A DNA stretch of 64,000 nt, taken from Calliphora vicina. Its lineage: Eukaryota > Arthropoda > Insecta > Diptera > Calliphoridae. Every line of letters begins with the position of its first letter. Position 1 is the stretch's first letter. This document shows positions 1 through 10,499 of the stretch, piece after piece. The stretch spans positions 99,133,302 through 99,197,301 of the forward strand of contig NC_088783.1 of assembly GCF_958450345.1 (NCBI RefSeq). The letters are read 5' to 3'. The position numbers and the translations under genes were made by a program. A model generated the notes under the pieces. It was not told the origin of the DNA. It ran no database searches and saw nothing but the letters and a program-made list of their open reading frames with translations.

Positions 1-1228
1 GAAAATATTTTAATAGTAATTATTAAATATTAGCTATCGGTAATAAAATATTTATCAAAAAATGGGTCGCGCAAAACATTGCACTGAAGAAGAAAGGAAA
101 ATTATTAAAAATTTAAGTTGTTCCGGCCGATCTCAACGTGAAATTGCTAAATTAGTAGGACGATCCCAGAAATTTGTTTTCAATGCGTTATCCATCCGCA
201 AGCCGCCACGTTCCATAGGAAAACCACGAAAAACTATTCATCATGATGATAATTTAATTGTTATAATATCCAAACGAGATCCATTTAAGTCCGCTGACGC
301 AATCCGGAAGGAGATTGTTCAAAGAAGATTGATGGATGCTGGTCTGCATGGCAGAACTTCAAGAAAAGTTCCTATGCTCACTAAAAAGCACGTGGCAGCA
401 AGAAAGAAATTTGCCAAAGAACATAAGGATTGGTGTGGCCCGGAAAATATAAAAAAGTGGCGAAATGTGTTGTGGATGTAATTTGATTGGTAGCGATGGT
501 AAAACATGGGTCAGACGTCCAAAAAATGCTGAATTAGATTCTCGGTATACAACAAAAACGTTCAAACATGGTGGTGGAAATATTATGATATGAGGATGCT
601 TCTCTTGGTATGGCGTTGGCCCAATTTACTGGATTAAGGAAAATATGGATAAGCACCTGTACGTGAATATTTTGGAAAATGTTATGAAGCCACATGCAGA
701 ATGGAGTATTCCCTTAAAATGGGTATTCCAACAAGATAACGACCCAAAGCACACTTCAGGTCTTGCGAAAATGTGGTTTTCAGATAACAAAATTGATATT
801 ATGGAGTGGCCCTCGCAATCCCCTGACTTAAATCCTATCGAAAACCTATGGATAATAGTCAAAGATAAACTTGGACCTGAAAAAGTGAAAAACAAGGAAG
901 AATTATGGCAAAAAAATCTGGTACGCTATTCCTCGTTCTACATGCGAAGATGTGATGCTGTTATCAAAAATAATGGTTATGCAACAAAATATTAGGAAAA
1001 CGATGCGTTTTTAAGATGTTCTTTAATTTTTATAAGTATGATTGATTGATTCTATTTTAATGTCGCGTATCTCATTTAGTTTTTTTTTATTTTAGTTTTA
1101 TTTATTTTTTGTGTACACCATAGGCATTAATATATACTGAAATAATTTAAATTTTTTAACTAAATTCTGTAGTTTTAATGATTTACTTAAATTTATATAT
1201 AGTGCTTCTATTGTATTGTCCGTCACTG
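1..1228 (+). mobile_element. Tc1-like DNA transposon, left end outside window
   Basis: This is the body of a Tc1/mariner-superfamily element. It contains a broken transposase (62-995). The right end is read as 'attgtccgtcactg' at 1215-1228 followed by TA, because CAGTGACGGACAAT is a usual style of Tc1 terminus. No matching left inverted repeat is visible, so the left end should lie before base 1. Transposition would be cut-and-paste into TA. The copy cannot be autonomous because its transposase is damaged. Confidence 0.75.
62..995 (+). pseudogene. Tc1-like (DD34E) transposase pseudogene
   Basis: The first part (62-481) encodes an N-terminal helix-turn-helix (SQREIAKLVGRS) and the linker GLHGRTSRKVPMLTKKH. 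The second helix-turn-helix is mostly missing, so there is an internal deletion near 320. At 476-480 the frame jumps: the reading goes from VLWM straight to NLIGSDGKTWVRRP in the next frame. The codons around the first catalytic Asp (normally DESKF) are therefore deleted. The second half is open from 480 to 995 except for an in-frame TGA at 591-593, where the family has Trp. It keeps the second Asp in QQDNDPKHTS and the Glu in SPDLNPIENLW, with 34 residues between them (DD34E). It ends with the family-typical NNGYATKY. Dead copy. Confidence 0.92.
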
Positions 1229-1290
1229 TATGCAAAAGGACTGTTTTAACACACAAGTGTGTTTTATTCAGCTGTGTCAATTTATACATA

Positions 1291-2110
1291 TTCATATTCG
1301 ATTAACCGTGAATTAACCGATTAATTTTCGAATAACAAATAAACCGATTAATTTGTGTCGATTAACCGAAATTCCTTTTTTTTGCACTTTAACATACATA
1401 TTTTTTTGTATTTATTTTTCCGTTTCAATTAAGAAACAAATTTCAAATTAAAATTACATATTTTTTCGAACATTCAACAAACATGTTTAGTGAGTATAAA
1501 AACTGACATATTTAATTTACATGTATGTATTTGAAACTTTGTTTGTATTTTCATGTATAGACGAATTTTTTTTGGAAAAGTGTTTTTTATCAGAACTTAA
1601 CGAAACTATTAAAAATATTCAATATCTAAAACAATCCAAAAAGGACTCCAATGGTATAACTAAAAAATAACTAATATATTGGGTATTCTTTATCATGATT
1701 TCGATTTCTCCAACAATACATCAGCGAGAGAGTTTTCTCCAAGTGAAGTTTTATTAAATCTAAAGAAAAAAATAGTTTTTAAGGAAAACATTTAAATTAT
1801 ATTGTTTTTTTTATTTAAATATTATTTCAGAAGTTTTCAATAAAACCCTAAAAAACTTACATGTGTATACAAAAATGATGTCAAATACCATATTTACTAT
1901 TATTTTTTGGTTGAATTGTTATGTTTTGTTTTTGTATGTATTTGTACACAAAATTCTTTGTTGTATTTTCAATTTAAAATTAAAATAGAAATTATTCGGT
2001 TAATCGAATAATTTTAAATTAACCGATTATTAACCGAATAAACCTTAACCCCGATTAATTATTTGCTCATTAACCGATTAAACCAGAAACCCGATTAATT
2101 GAATTCCCTA
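1291..2110 (+). mobile_element. hAT-like transposon relic with AACCGATTAA end repeats
   Basis: Both ends (about 1300-1380 and 1985-2110) are dense with short repeats of the type attaaccgattaa/ttaatcgg in both orientations. Such arrays are usually subterminal transposase-binding sites. Between them, 1699-1740 reads FRFLQQYISERVFS, matching the SERVFS signature of the hAT C-terminal dimerisation domain. It is followed in frame, with two stops, by a relic resembling SKRNRLxGKHLN (to about 1810). The right end '…gaattcccta' fits a TAGGG-type hAT terminus. The left end is diverged and its position is approximate. No target duplication could be read. Confidence 0.6.
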
Positions 2111-2459
2111 ATAAATATATTTCCTAACTTTTATATAATTATATTTTTATTATTAGAAAATATTCAGATTAGTTCCACTCTTTCTTTGTCGATATACATA
2201 CATATTTTGTACCGATTTTTCCAAACATTTTTGAGCAACTAAAAACATTAATACTAAATTTCATACCACTAGGTCCTTTTGTTTTGGCACTATCGCACTT
2301 AAAATTCAGTCGACCAAAAACAAATGCATTCCTGAATAAACTAATAAATATGTACAATTTTCTGAACTGTTAGATAAGATAAGACTTTGGAATTTTAATA
2401 TTTCACGTCGATCTAGAATTCTATGAGATTAATGTGCTTATTTCTAATTTCACTTAATT
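2111..2459. other. AT-rich spacer, nothing recognised
   Basis: No coding pattern, inverted repeat or RNA gene is visible here. Short open frames have AT-driven composition only. Confidence 0.6.
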
Positions 2460-2462
2460 AAA

Positions 2463-2830
2463 TTAATAAGCAGTATTCACGAAGGGAAGAAGTTGGCGCC
2501 AGAATTCAGATTTGTGGATTTTGAGTGTAAAGCCATTCAAGCTCTTTACTGCCACTACAAATAACATGGGGTATGGCTAAAGAAACCTTGTCGGTTATAT
2601 ATCAGATGATTGCCGGTAAAAGGTCAACTGACTTTTATTTGGTCGCCATCAATGACTGCTTCCCAGTGGAGAAACATTCAAAGTTGCCAAATGCCGTCCT
2701 CATAACGGTTGCGGGCTGTCTACAGAATAGTTTAGAAATTGCTTTCGATGCGGAAGGGTTTTAACCAAAACTGAATTAAAAACATCAGACTGGTTTAGTC
2801 TAGAAACCACAAGAGCGGTGATAGGACAAA
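2463..2830 (+). other. Coding-like orphan segment, origin unknown
   Basis: This stretch is clearly richer in GC than its surroundings. It carries an open frame at 2573-2764 with a natural-looking composition (LPNAVLITVAGCLQNSLEIAF), closed by TAA at 2762. I do not recognise it. It could be a fragment of a retrotransposon ORF or a decayed exon. It lies just upstream of the intron that precedes the large gene at 2986, but no convincing splice donor links the two. Confidence 0.35.
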
Positions 2831-2870
2831 TAATACATTGCATTATTATAATAGATATTTATGACATTGT

Positions 2871-2900
2871 TAATTATATTTATTTTTTTGTTAATTACAG
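2871..2900 (+). promoter_or_regulatory. Splice acceptor of the 2986-5463 gene
   Basis: A T-rich tract followed by 'gttaattacag' ends at 2900, a good fly 3' splice site. The upstream bases are AT-rich intron-like DNA although they stay open in the gene's frame. This is why residues encoded before 2901 are not counted as protein. The matching donor was not identified. Confidence 0.6.
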
Positions 2901-2985
2901 AAATGCAAGATCTCCAACTTACTCAGCAATTTCTCATTTATCTGCTGTTACAAACACCACATCTAGATTTAAAACAAAGGCCGCC

Positions 2986-5463
2986 ATGAAAGGGTATGAA
3001 AACGTAAACATCGATTTGAATCAACAGCAGGAATCGAAATCTCGTACTATATGCAAATTGACAGAATTGGCAGAAATAGCATTGGGAAATGAGGAGAAAC
3101 CAAATTCACATGACTTTTCACCAATTCAGAGTAGTTTAACTCCGCCGGAAGTGTCATCACATATAATCCATCCGCACCAGACGCCAAAAATTGATATGGA
3201 CAATATAATGTGTCCAAAGGGGTTGAATATGCCAGAGTACGTTACGACTACATTAGTAACTGAAAACATCAGAGAATGTAATGCCCAGATGCCCACAAGA
3301 AGCGAACGTACGAAAAATAACGAGACCCGAAGTTCAACTTCATCGAAAACTATTATGCATTCATCGATTATCAAGGCGGCAGTTGAGGAGCATCAGAAGG
3401 CTCACACAAGCAATAAAATAATCATTCCTGATCGGCCGTTTAAGAACATTGGCCTAGAGGAAAAGGAGACCATCACTTTCCAGAAGCCTAAAGCTCCTGC
3501 TGTCAATCTATTAACTGAGGACAATAACAGCGTGTCTACAGGAAGTTTCTCTGATAGGGACGATTATGATTTTGGTTCCCTGAGCTGTGACGACGAAGTG
3601 AGTGTACGTGAGAGCAACGATAAAAATCAGAAAAATAATACCTCCGAATCTAGCTCGGAATCCAGTCGAGCCACAGCGAAGACATTTGAAAACAAATCCT
3701 TAATAATGGGACGAATTTTCAAGAATGCCAGCACGAAAGCCGCCATCAAAACTACTGCTGTAAATACAGTAAAGGTTAAAAGTGTAGGTGTTCAAAAAGA
3801 TCAAACACCGGCACCCAAAGCAGATCTAAATCAATTATTCGATGAATTGCGTGGCAATTCTAGAGTCGATGGCATTGTTAGCGACAGAATTTCTAACCCA
3901 ACTGCGATTGAGATTAGCCCAGTTGCTGGTATACCTTCTGGAGGGAATAGTCGAGCAAACCATAAGCAATATCAACAGCAACGTGAATGTTTAAAATCTG
4001 TTATTCCAGCAGCTTCTCCGCCGGCTGTAGTTAGTTCCACAACAGCAACACCGCCAACAAATGTTCGAAAAACCAAGACAAAGGCAGTACGAGGTAAGTC
4101 AAATGTCGCAACCAAATCTCGTAAAGATATATCAAAGTTACAAACAGAACTTGGAATGAGTCCCGACGAAATAAAGAAATTAATAGATGAGGGTCAACGC
4201 AAATCGAAACGTCGCTGTGCGACAAATCGTCCAAAGAAATTGGTAGAAATGTGGAGTTCTGATGAGTATGAAGAATTCCTTTCCACTAAAGACATAATCG
4301 CGCTAATTGAAGAGAAAGAACAACAAGAAAAGCGTAAAAAACGCAAAAACAGTGTAAATATCTCATCGAGTACAATTGAAGTTGTAAAGGAAAAAGAAAT
4401 TCCAGACGTGACTTCAAGCACGAAAGACGTAAAACGTCGCAATACTCGCCGGATGAGTATGGCAGCAGAACGTTCAGAAAATGTTTTACTCGATCGAGAC
4501 GAATTGCCTCTTAAAAATACAAAAACTAAAAAAGCCATTACTAAAAAGGAAGAACCTGTCAGTACAACCGCCAATACCACAAATGCCAGTGAATTAGCAG
4601 CAGTAAGTAAAAAAATCGAAAAAACATTGCCCGAAAAGGGCAGGGGCAAAAAAGTAGCAAAGTTAACCGAAATAATAGAATGCCCTGCAGTCGTACCAAC
4701 AACAAACGATAAAAATAATGTTTCGCGCAAAAAACGTTCAAATAACAACAGTAGTGCCAATAAATCTAAGAGCAAGCTGGTGCAAAAAGCAAAACAAGCG
4801 GCAGCGGCCAAGGAGAGTTCTCGTGTAAAATACAAAAAACGTCAATTTGAAGACGATGAGGAAACCAATGAAGATGTCAGTATTGATGAAGACGTGGACG
4901 ACGACGATGATGATGACTTCCTTATATCTGAATTAAAAAATAAACAAAATAAAACACGCGGCGGTAAGGTAAAAAATACAAAAACTGTAGCCGCTGCATC
5001 AGCAGCCATTGTGACGACTTCAACTGCTAACGTCAAGACATCAACACAGGAAACCTCAGCTAAAAAACGGACTTCTACCAACAACAACAATTGTAACAAC
5101 TCAAATATTGGTGCTGGCAGCAGCAATGTAAAAAATCAACAACACAATCAGTCGGCAGCAAAAACTAAACGCAAAAATCAATCCAATCAATCACCCCCGC
5201 GACGTAAACGTTTGGCAACTGAGAAGCTCTACTACTGGTCTTCGTCTAGTGATGAGGATTTCGGTCGCATCAATAACAACAAAAGTAAACACCAGCCACC
5301 TGAAAACTACGAGAACGCTGCTGGCGAGCAATACCAAAAACACGGCTGGATTGTAGGTGATTCCCATAAAAAATTAGTAACACTTTTGGCCATTGCCAAA
5401 GGAAACAAAAAAGTCGACTCAAACAGCGGAGTCAAAAAGAACATTGGTAAGAAACGCAACTAA
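2986..5463 (+). CDS. Large basic low-complexity nuclear-type protein, unnamed
   Basis: I do not recognise a named family. The ATG at 2986 sits in 'gccgccATGa', close to the ideal animal start context, and gives 825 residues. Because the exon begins at 2901 and stays open, an upstream exon could add N-terminal sequence. The protein is rich in Ser, Thr, Asn and Lys with many basic KKRK/RRKR clusters that could act as nuclear signals. It has an acidic run (DEDVDDDDDDDF, near 633-645) and two related motifs, MWSSDEYEEF (near 422) and YYWSSSSDEDFG (near 749). It ends with an ordered-looking segment, KHGWIVGDSHKKLVTLL (near 785). The central part is mostly disordered and probably fast evolving. A chromatin or transcription role is only inference from composition. 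The frame is intact over 2.4 kb, so it is a real gene. Confidence 0.85.
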   Translation: MKGYENVNIDLNQQQESKSRTICKLTELAEIALGNEEKPNSHDFSPIQSSLTPPEVSSHIIHPHQTPKIDMDNIMCPKGLNMPEYVTTTLVTENIRECNAQMPTRSERTKNNETRSSTSSKTIMHSSIIKAAVEEHQKAHTSNKIIIPDRPFKNIGLEEKETITFQKPKAPAVNLLTEDNNSVSTGSFSDRDDYDFGSLSCDDEVSVRESNDKNQKNNTSESSSESSRATAKTFENKSLIMGRIFKNASTKAAIKTTAVNTVKVKSVGVQKDQTPAPKADLNQLFDELRGNSRVDGIVSDRISNPTAIEISPVAGIPSGGNSRANHKQYQQQRECLKSVIPAASPPAVVSSTTATPPTNVRKTKTKAVRGKSNVATKSRKDISKLQTELGMSPDEIKKLIDEGQRKSKRRCATNRPKKLVEMWSSDEYEEFLSTKDIIALIEEKEQQEKRKKRKNSVNISSSTIEVVKEKEIPDVTSSTKDVKRRNTRRMSMAAERSENVLLDRDELPLKNTKTKKAITKKEEPVSTTANTTNASELAAVSKKIEKTLPEKGRGKKVAKLTEIIECPAVVPTTNDKNNVSRKKRSNNNSSANKSKSKLVQKAKQAAAAKESSRVKYKKRQFEDDEETNEDVSIDEDVDDDDDDDFLISELKNKQNKTRGGKVKNTKTVAAASAAIVTTSTANVKTSTQETSAKKRTSTNNNNCNNSNIGAGSSNVKNQQHNQSAAKTKRKNQSNQSPPRRKRLATEKLYYWSSSSDEDFGRINNNKSKHQPPENYENAAGEQYQKHGWIVGDSHKKLVTLLAIAKGNKKVDSNSGVKKNIGKKRN

Positions 5464-6451
5464 AACTGTAGTTAGTTAGTATATGTAGACCAAAAACTCA
5501 AACAAAAAATCTGCATCAATTTACCTTAATATTTATGTATGTTGTATATGAGATGACAGATTTGATTACAATACAGTTACCATAAGCAACAATGTATCTA
5601 TAAGTATAAGTACATATTATATTTAAAATTTAACGGTACACATTAAAATATTATAAACATATTATATAAATACATACATACATGTGTGTATAGTAATTAA
5701 TATTATATTATATATATACATACATAAAATATATTACATACGTAGATTTAACTCGCATACTTACACTCTACTCATACTAGTGATAAATTGTACTAATCAA
5801 CTATAATAGGAGTCATATTCTAACATACTAAGTACTACTAATTGAAAACTGTTTATTATTTCAAAATCATTTAAAAAGATTTCAAATGGAAATTATTAAT
5901 GCATTAGTGCATTTGTAAGGTTGCTGAACTATTTAGATCATTCAATTCTTAGCAGGAACAGCTGTAGTATTCCTTAAATATAATACTGTGACATTACAAA
6001 ACACTGCAGTATCAAGCTTAGGGAATAACTTGGTTGGTCCAAAAGGTTCCATAAAATGTTTTTTTATTTTTTACTTTTAAGCTAGTACAAAATGTCGTTG
6101 TCGTAAAATGCCATAAATATAAAATATTCAATGAAAGGTGGTTTATTCGTTAACATTTCGCAATGATTTTCTTTTATGTCGGTAAACTTTTTAATATCAA
6201 ATGTAAAGGTGGAAAAAAGTTTCCATGGTTACATACGTGACAGTGGCACACTTCATTGAAATACCAAATTGGGAAATATTTAACTTTTTTATCGAACTTC
6301 ATGGTCCTAAGATACATCAATTACAGATGGTTTTACAAAAACGCAAAACTGCGAAATGTGGCAAATTTTTTTGATGAAACATTATTTAATAATATTTAAA
6401 CATTTACCATCATATTCTTAATCAATTTTTAAAATTATAAAAGGTTTATAA
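5464..6451 (+). other. Probable 3' UTR and flank of the upstream gene
   Basis: AT-rich DNA after the TAA at 5461-5463. CATA-type microsatellite lies at 5665-5740, and ATTAAA-like motifs (for example near 5644) could serve as polyadenylation signals. The true 3' end cannot be set from sequence alone. Nothing else was recognised. Confidence 0.45.
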
Positions 6452-6729
6452 CCCTCCGTTAGTCGCAATCATTCAATCGAGACTAGTCGCAATGTATCAA
6501 ATTGATGTCAGTAAAAAAAGGCGCGTTTGAAAATAATCTCTTCAATTTGTATTTCGAAAACATAAAAACAATATTAAATGCAATGTACATATTTAAAAGA
6601 GAAATACAAAAAAATTGCAGTAAAAATATTATTTTATCAAAAAATAGCTTAAAATTTAGGGTGTTTAATTTACAATAAAAAAATGTTTGCCAGTATCAAC
6701 TAGTTAGATTAGTTGCGAGTAAAGGAGGG
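6452..6729. mobile_element. piggyBac-like MITE, 278 bp
   Basis: The left end starts CCCTCCGTTAGTCGCAA and the right end is the near reverse complement, ending TTGCGAGTAAAGGAGGG. It is followed by TTAA at 6730-6733 and preceded by ATAA (6448-6451), a likely mutated TTAA. A second copy of TAGTCGCAA just inside the left end (about 6484) and GTTAGATTAGTTGCGAG inside the right end look like subterminal binding sites. There is no coding capacity. Confidence 0.65.
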
Positions 6730-7041
6730 TTAAAACAAAATTTCCGTACAAAATAACGTAATTCTTGTCGTAGTAAAATAGCAACATATTGACACAAAAT
6801 TTAACAAATTGTGAACGAACCTTTTTGTTTTTTTTTATCAACAAATTCGAATACATTTTCTGCTTTGTAATGCCGACTTCCGCGTCTTAATTGAATCTTT
6901 ATTGATAAATTGTATTATATTACTATTTTCTGTAGAATCTGTTTAAACAAAATTTTAATTTAAAATAGCGACGAATCCTAATTTAATATCATCGGAAGTG
7001 ATTTCATGTGTTACATAACACGCGACTTCAAGTGCAATACG

Positions 7042-7345
7042 GCAAAAAGACAGCGAAACATGGAGGAGGCAACATAATGGTATGACGACTGTTTTTCTGC
7101 TGCTTTAGTTGGCTCATTGTTCAAAATTAATTAAATAATGGATGGATTTATCTATAGAGACATCTTGGAAAGAGTAATTCTTCCAAATGCTGAGTATAAT
7201 ATGCCTTTTCAATGAGTTATTCAGCACGATAACGACCCCAAGCACTCTTCACATGTTAAATCGTGGTTAGCACAAGAAAGAGTTTCGGTAATATAATGGC
7301 CACCACAATTTCCAGATCTAAACCTTATATGGGAGCTATGATCAA
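7042..7345 (+). pseudogene. Second Tc1-like transposase relic
   Basis: The frame beginning near 7042 reads KHGGGNIMV then a TGA where the family has Trp. A frame break follows. From 7138 it reads MDGFIYRDILERVILPNAEY, then stops and QHDNDPKHSSHVKSWLAQERVSVI, then WPPQFPDLN. The second catalytic Asp region is kept. The third catalytic residue is lost because sequence similarity stops at about 7325. There the relic abuts an unrelated dispersed repeat (tatgggagctatgatc). It is more diverged than the copy at 62-995 and from a different lineage. Confidence 0.85.
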
Positions 7346-7615
7346 TTACGGACCGATCATCATGAAATTAGGTGATTTATGATGATTTTTGTGTGTCTTT
7401 TACGGTCTTATATGGAGGCTATGATTAATTAACGAAATATCTTCAAAATTGCGACCTGTGCTTTGCGCACAAGGTTTACATGGACATTCAGCCAGCCAGA
7501 CGGACGGACATCGTTTAATCGATTCAGAAAGTCGTTCTAAGTCGATCGGTATAATGACGTTACAAACATCTGCACAAACGCATAATACCCTCCCCACTAT
7601 GGTGGTGTAGGGTAT
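7326..7615 (+). repeat. Dispersed repeat ending 'tatggtggtgtagggtata'
   Basis: The block starts with 'tatgggagctatgatcaatta', holds 'cagacggacggacatcg' and 'tacaaacatctgcacaaacg', and ends 'actatggtggtgtagggtata'. Related, more decayed copies lie at 28650-29000 (minus strand) and 35520-35790. From memory this type of sequence is very common in calyptrate fly genomes. Its parent element is not evident here and no protein is encoded. Confidence 0.6.
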
Positions 7616-8329
7616 AAGAAGTTACTGATTAAATACATAGTTTGACGTTTTAGGGGTAAACATTGGAAACTCTCTCTAATAATTGTACCTAGTAACTGAT
7701 TGTATAAGGATATATGAATAATTAAATAAAAAATCTGTTCATTATCATCATCAGGTCACATTTTTAATGAAATACTTATTTTTTTAAAGTTTGATTTGTT
7801 TCAAAATCGCCCCACAAAATATGGAAAAATTACACGAAAAGCGTAAAATGGCAACACTGAATTCAACACCCTTGTGAGAGATGTAAACCAATCAAAAGTC
7901 TCGAAATTTTAACCGGAAATTGTAGATTAAATATAGATCACAACACGTTAAATAATTAACACACATTATTTCTTATTTTTTTAATACATTTGACACCACT
8001 TCATCAATTCCGAATCACGTTATTGTTGCACAAACTGGAAAATATTTTTTAAATTTATTTTTGACATTTTATTATAGAAAAAAATTTAAAGAAAATAAGA
8101 TTTAAACATTTTTATGGAACTCTGGTGAAAATTAAAAAGACACCAATACAACCTCAAAACTATGTACTAATACATTCTCACGACTAAGGTTTTTTCGCTC
8201 TCAGTAACGCTTCTATCCATGAAACAAATATACAACGTAGTCTCACAAAATAAAACTATCTTCCACAAATAATGCTTGCTATCTTTTACATAAAAAAATA
8301 GTTGAATAACAAAACAAAACTTATAAAAT
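7616..8329. other. Non-coding AT-rich stretch
   Basis: No coding pattern, RNA gene or paired inverted repeat was found. A few runs resemble decayed transposon DNA but cannot be assigned. Confidence 0.5.
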
Positions 8330-8600
8330 CAATTCAAAATTCAATAAAATCAAATGAGTTGGAAATGAATTACTAATTCCTTTTTCTAATTCAAAATCAA
8401 TTCAAATTAATTGCAATTCAATTTGACAAATTCATTTGAATTAGAAACGAATTCTACAAATTCATCTGAATTGGAAACGAATTTCAAATCATTTTTACCA
8501 AATTCATTTAAATTGACTCAAATTTCATTCAAATAATTTTTGTGTGTGAATGATGTGGGATGATTCGCGAATTAATTCAAAAATTAATGATTCATTTACA
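8330..8600. repeat. Degenerate AATTCAAAT/ATTTGAATT repeat cluster
   Basis: About a dozen imperfect copies of words such as aattcaaat, aattcattt and gaattagaaacgaatt occur in both orientations across 270 bases. The density of palindromic TTGAATT/AATTCAA words resembles the subterminal arrays of the hAT relic at 1291-2110. No transposase trace or end is visible. A similar shorter cluster lies at 44690-44830. Confidence 0.5.
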
Positions 8601-9262
8601 GCTCTGATCACCATATACTCGTGAAATTAGATGTCGAATGTAGTAAAAATACGTACTTAGTTCAAATCTACAAATTTTCTTTTTTTTTATAGGACTTACA
8701 ATTTTTTTTTTTTCATTTTATACATCTGAAAGAATTGCGACCGTATTCAGAAAAGCTTACAATGGTTTGTGGATTTACTTAAAAGTATTACAACTAAATA
8801 AAGAACCTACTAATATCAAAGTATTAATGAAAAGTTGTCTTAGTTTTTACCTAACAGCTCCAGTTTTAAAGATATAGTGACATTTATTATTTATATAATT
8901 TACACCAGTAATTCGCGAGCGGCCTTCCGAGCCATAACATACATTCTGGATTATGAATCACCTCAAAAATCTCTTTCAATTGAGTAGAGTCATATTATTG
9001 AACATGTTGAAATTCTTGTGTTTTTGGTTTAGTTATTAAAACTTTTTTTTGTAAATTTTCTGAAATCAAAATAACTGATCGTTATGTATTTTTGTCGACT
9101 GATTACGAACATAAAAATAGTTTTTTTCTACCACCTCTTGTTTTAGAGGTATTGTGCATTAATTGAAAAAAAAATACTTTAAATTTCCCTTTTTAAGTCC
9201 ATCCAAAATAATTAGGTTTTTATGTAAAATTTTTCATTAATAACATAATGGCTATGAAGAAA

Positions 9263-9388
9263 AGACGTTGTTAGTGAGGAGCAACGTGAAAGATTTCACC
9301 AAGATATACTAGTAATAGAGGAACGATATCAAGAAAGATGGTACCATGATGGCCGATTACAGCTGGAATCTTTGTCGGGCTCTTAAGC
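9263..9388 (+). pseudogene. Fragment of a 'FHQDI-ERYQ-MADYxW' transposon-type protein
   Basis: The frame from 9263 reads DVVSEEQRERFHQDI then EERYQERW. A +1 break follows and the other frame continues MMADYSWNL. I know this word order (FHQDI, MEERYQGRW, MADYCW) from many repetitive arthropod proteins that look transposon-derived, but I cannot name the superfamily. The fragment has no start and is frame-broken. A second piece of the same family lies at 36328-36427, inside a Tis11 intron. Confidence 0.6.
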
Positions 9389-10029
9389 TGGCTCTTTATT
9401 CAAGAAAATCTTATAAGAGAACATTTTAAACTTAATCTATCTATTTGACTCTGTAAAATAAATTCGTACAAAATATTTAATTTTTATGTGATGATAAACA
9501 TTTTTGGTTGCTATTTAAATAAGTAGAAAATTAGATAAAATGTGAAGTTGCTTTCTAAATATTTCAGGACCCTTTCAATGGATGTAAAATTGTTTACTTA
9601 AAATTTTAAATCCATTGTCTAGTTTGTGCATACATAAAAAATTTTTTTAAAAAAATTTAAGTTTTCAAAGTTTTAATAACTAACCTAAAAGAACATAATT
9701 TTGAATATTCTTGGAATACAACTTAGATATCCTGATATACTAACCCATGTGACTATACTCAAATGAAAGAGATTTGTATGTGAAATATTAAGCGAATAAT
9801 ACAAAAAATTATGTAAATCATGCAAATATTAAATGTTCTATATCTTTTCAACTACAGCTGCTAGGAAAAAACGCCATCGTAATCAGCACTCTCAATTTAA
9901 TAAAAAACAATGGACAGAAGTCTGGAAAATTTGGGAGTGTTGACCAGTGTTATCACTCTTTAATTACAAAAGAGTCTTAGTGATTATTTAGCAAATTTCT
10001 TATTATTTCATGTGTAGACGTTCTGCATT
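9389..10029. other. Non-coding AT-rich stretch
   Basis: No reliable coding pattern or paired repeat was found. Confidence 0.5.
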
Positions 10030-10039
10030 TATCATTAAA

Positions 10040-10482
10040 TGCTTTTGTTCTTAACTACCTCTGAATGCAAATTCCCATCACGTATATTTATATTATGCGA
10101 TGTGACAAATTCTTCACTGATTGTCATTGTATCCAGTTTTGGTAGTCCAAACAAAACCAATTTAAAATTTGTAGCATCTTTTATTTCATGAGTATAAAAC
10201 TGGAATCTATTGTCCTATGGTGCTATAGCCCCAAAGATTTCTTCTCTTTTGAGCAAACATTGACGATTTTTACAATTTTGCTTTCTGAAACTCCAGATGT
10301 AATGTATAAATTTTTCTTCGCAAGCAATGACTCAATGCAAAATCGTTTTACAAAATCGTCATTCAAGGTCTCTCAGCTTCAATGCGTATGGTACTCAATT
10401 TCCCTGCTTTTGATTGAATCCTGCTGCTTGCTAAAGTTTTCTTCCCGCATATGACGCTTTGTTGGCACAAAATTCGACATTT
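10040..10482 (-). pseudogene. Gag/ORF1-like retroelement fragment
   Basis: On the minus strand a start near 10482 reads MSNFVPTKRHMREENFSKQQ. After stops and frame changes it continues with NDDFVKRFCIESLLAKKNLY and then KDATNFKLVLFGLPKLDTM. The FKLVLFGLPxx motif resembles the region before the zinc knuckles of ORF1/Gag proteins of non-LTR elements. At least three stops interrupt it. The plus strand is open over 10188-10454, but that reading has no family features. The assignment rests on the one motif and is weak. Confidence 0.4.
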
Positions 10483-10499
10483 TCGAAGCAAAAACAAAC

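Noticed and set aside
4194..4835. Long open frame (213 aa) on the minus strand
   Set aside because: It is the antisense shadow of the large plus-strand gene; Phe/Leu/Ser-rich composition mirrors its Lys/Asn/Ser codons.
10188..10454. Plus-strand 88-aa open frame
   Set aside because: No motif. The minus strand gives ORF1-like FKLVLFGLP.
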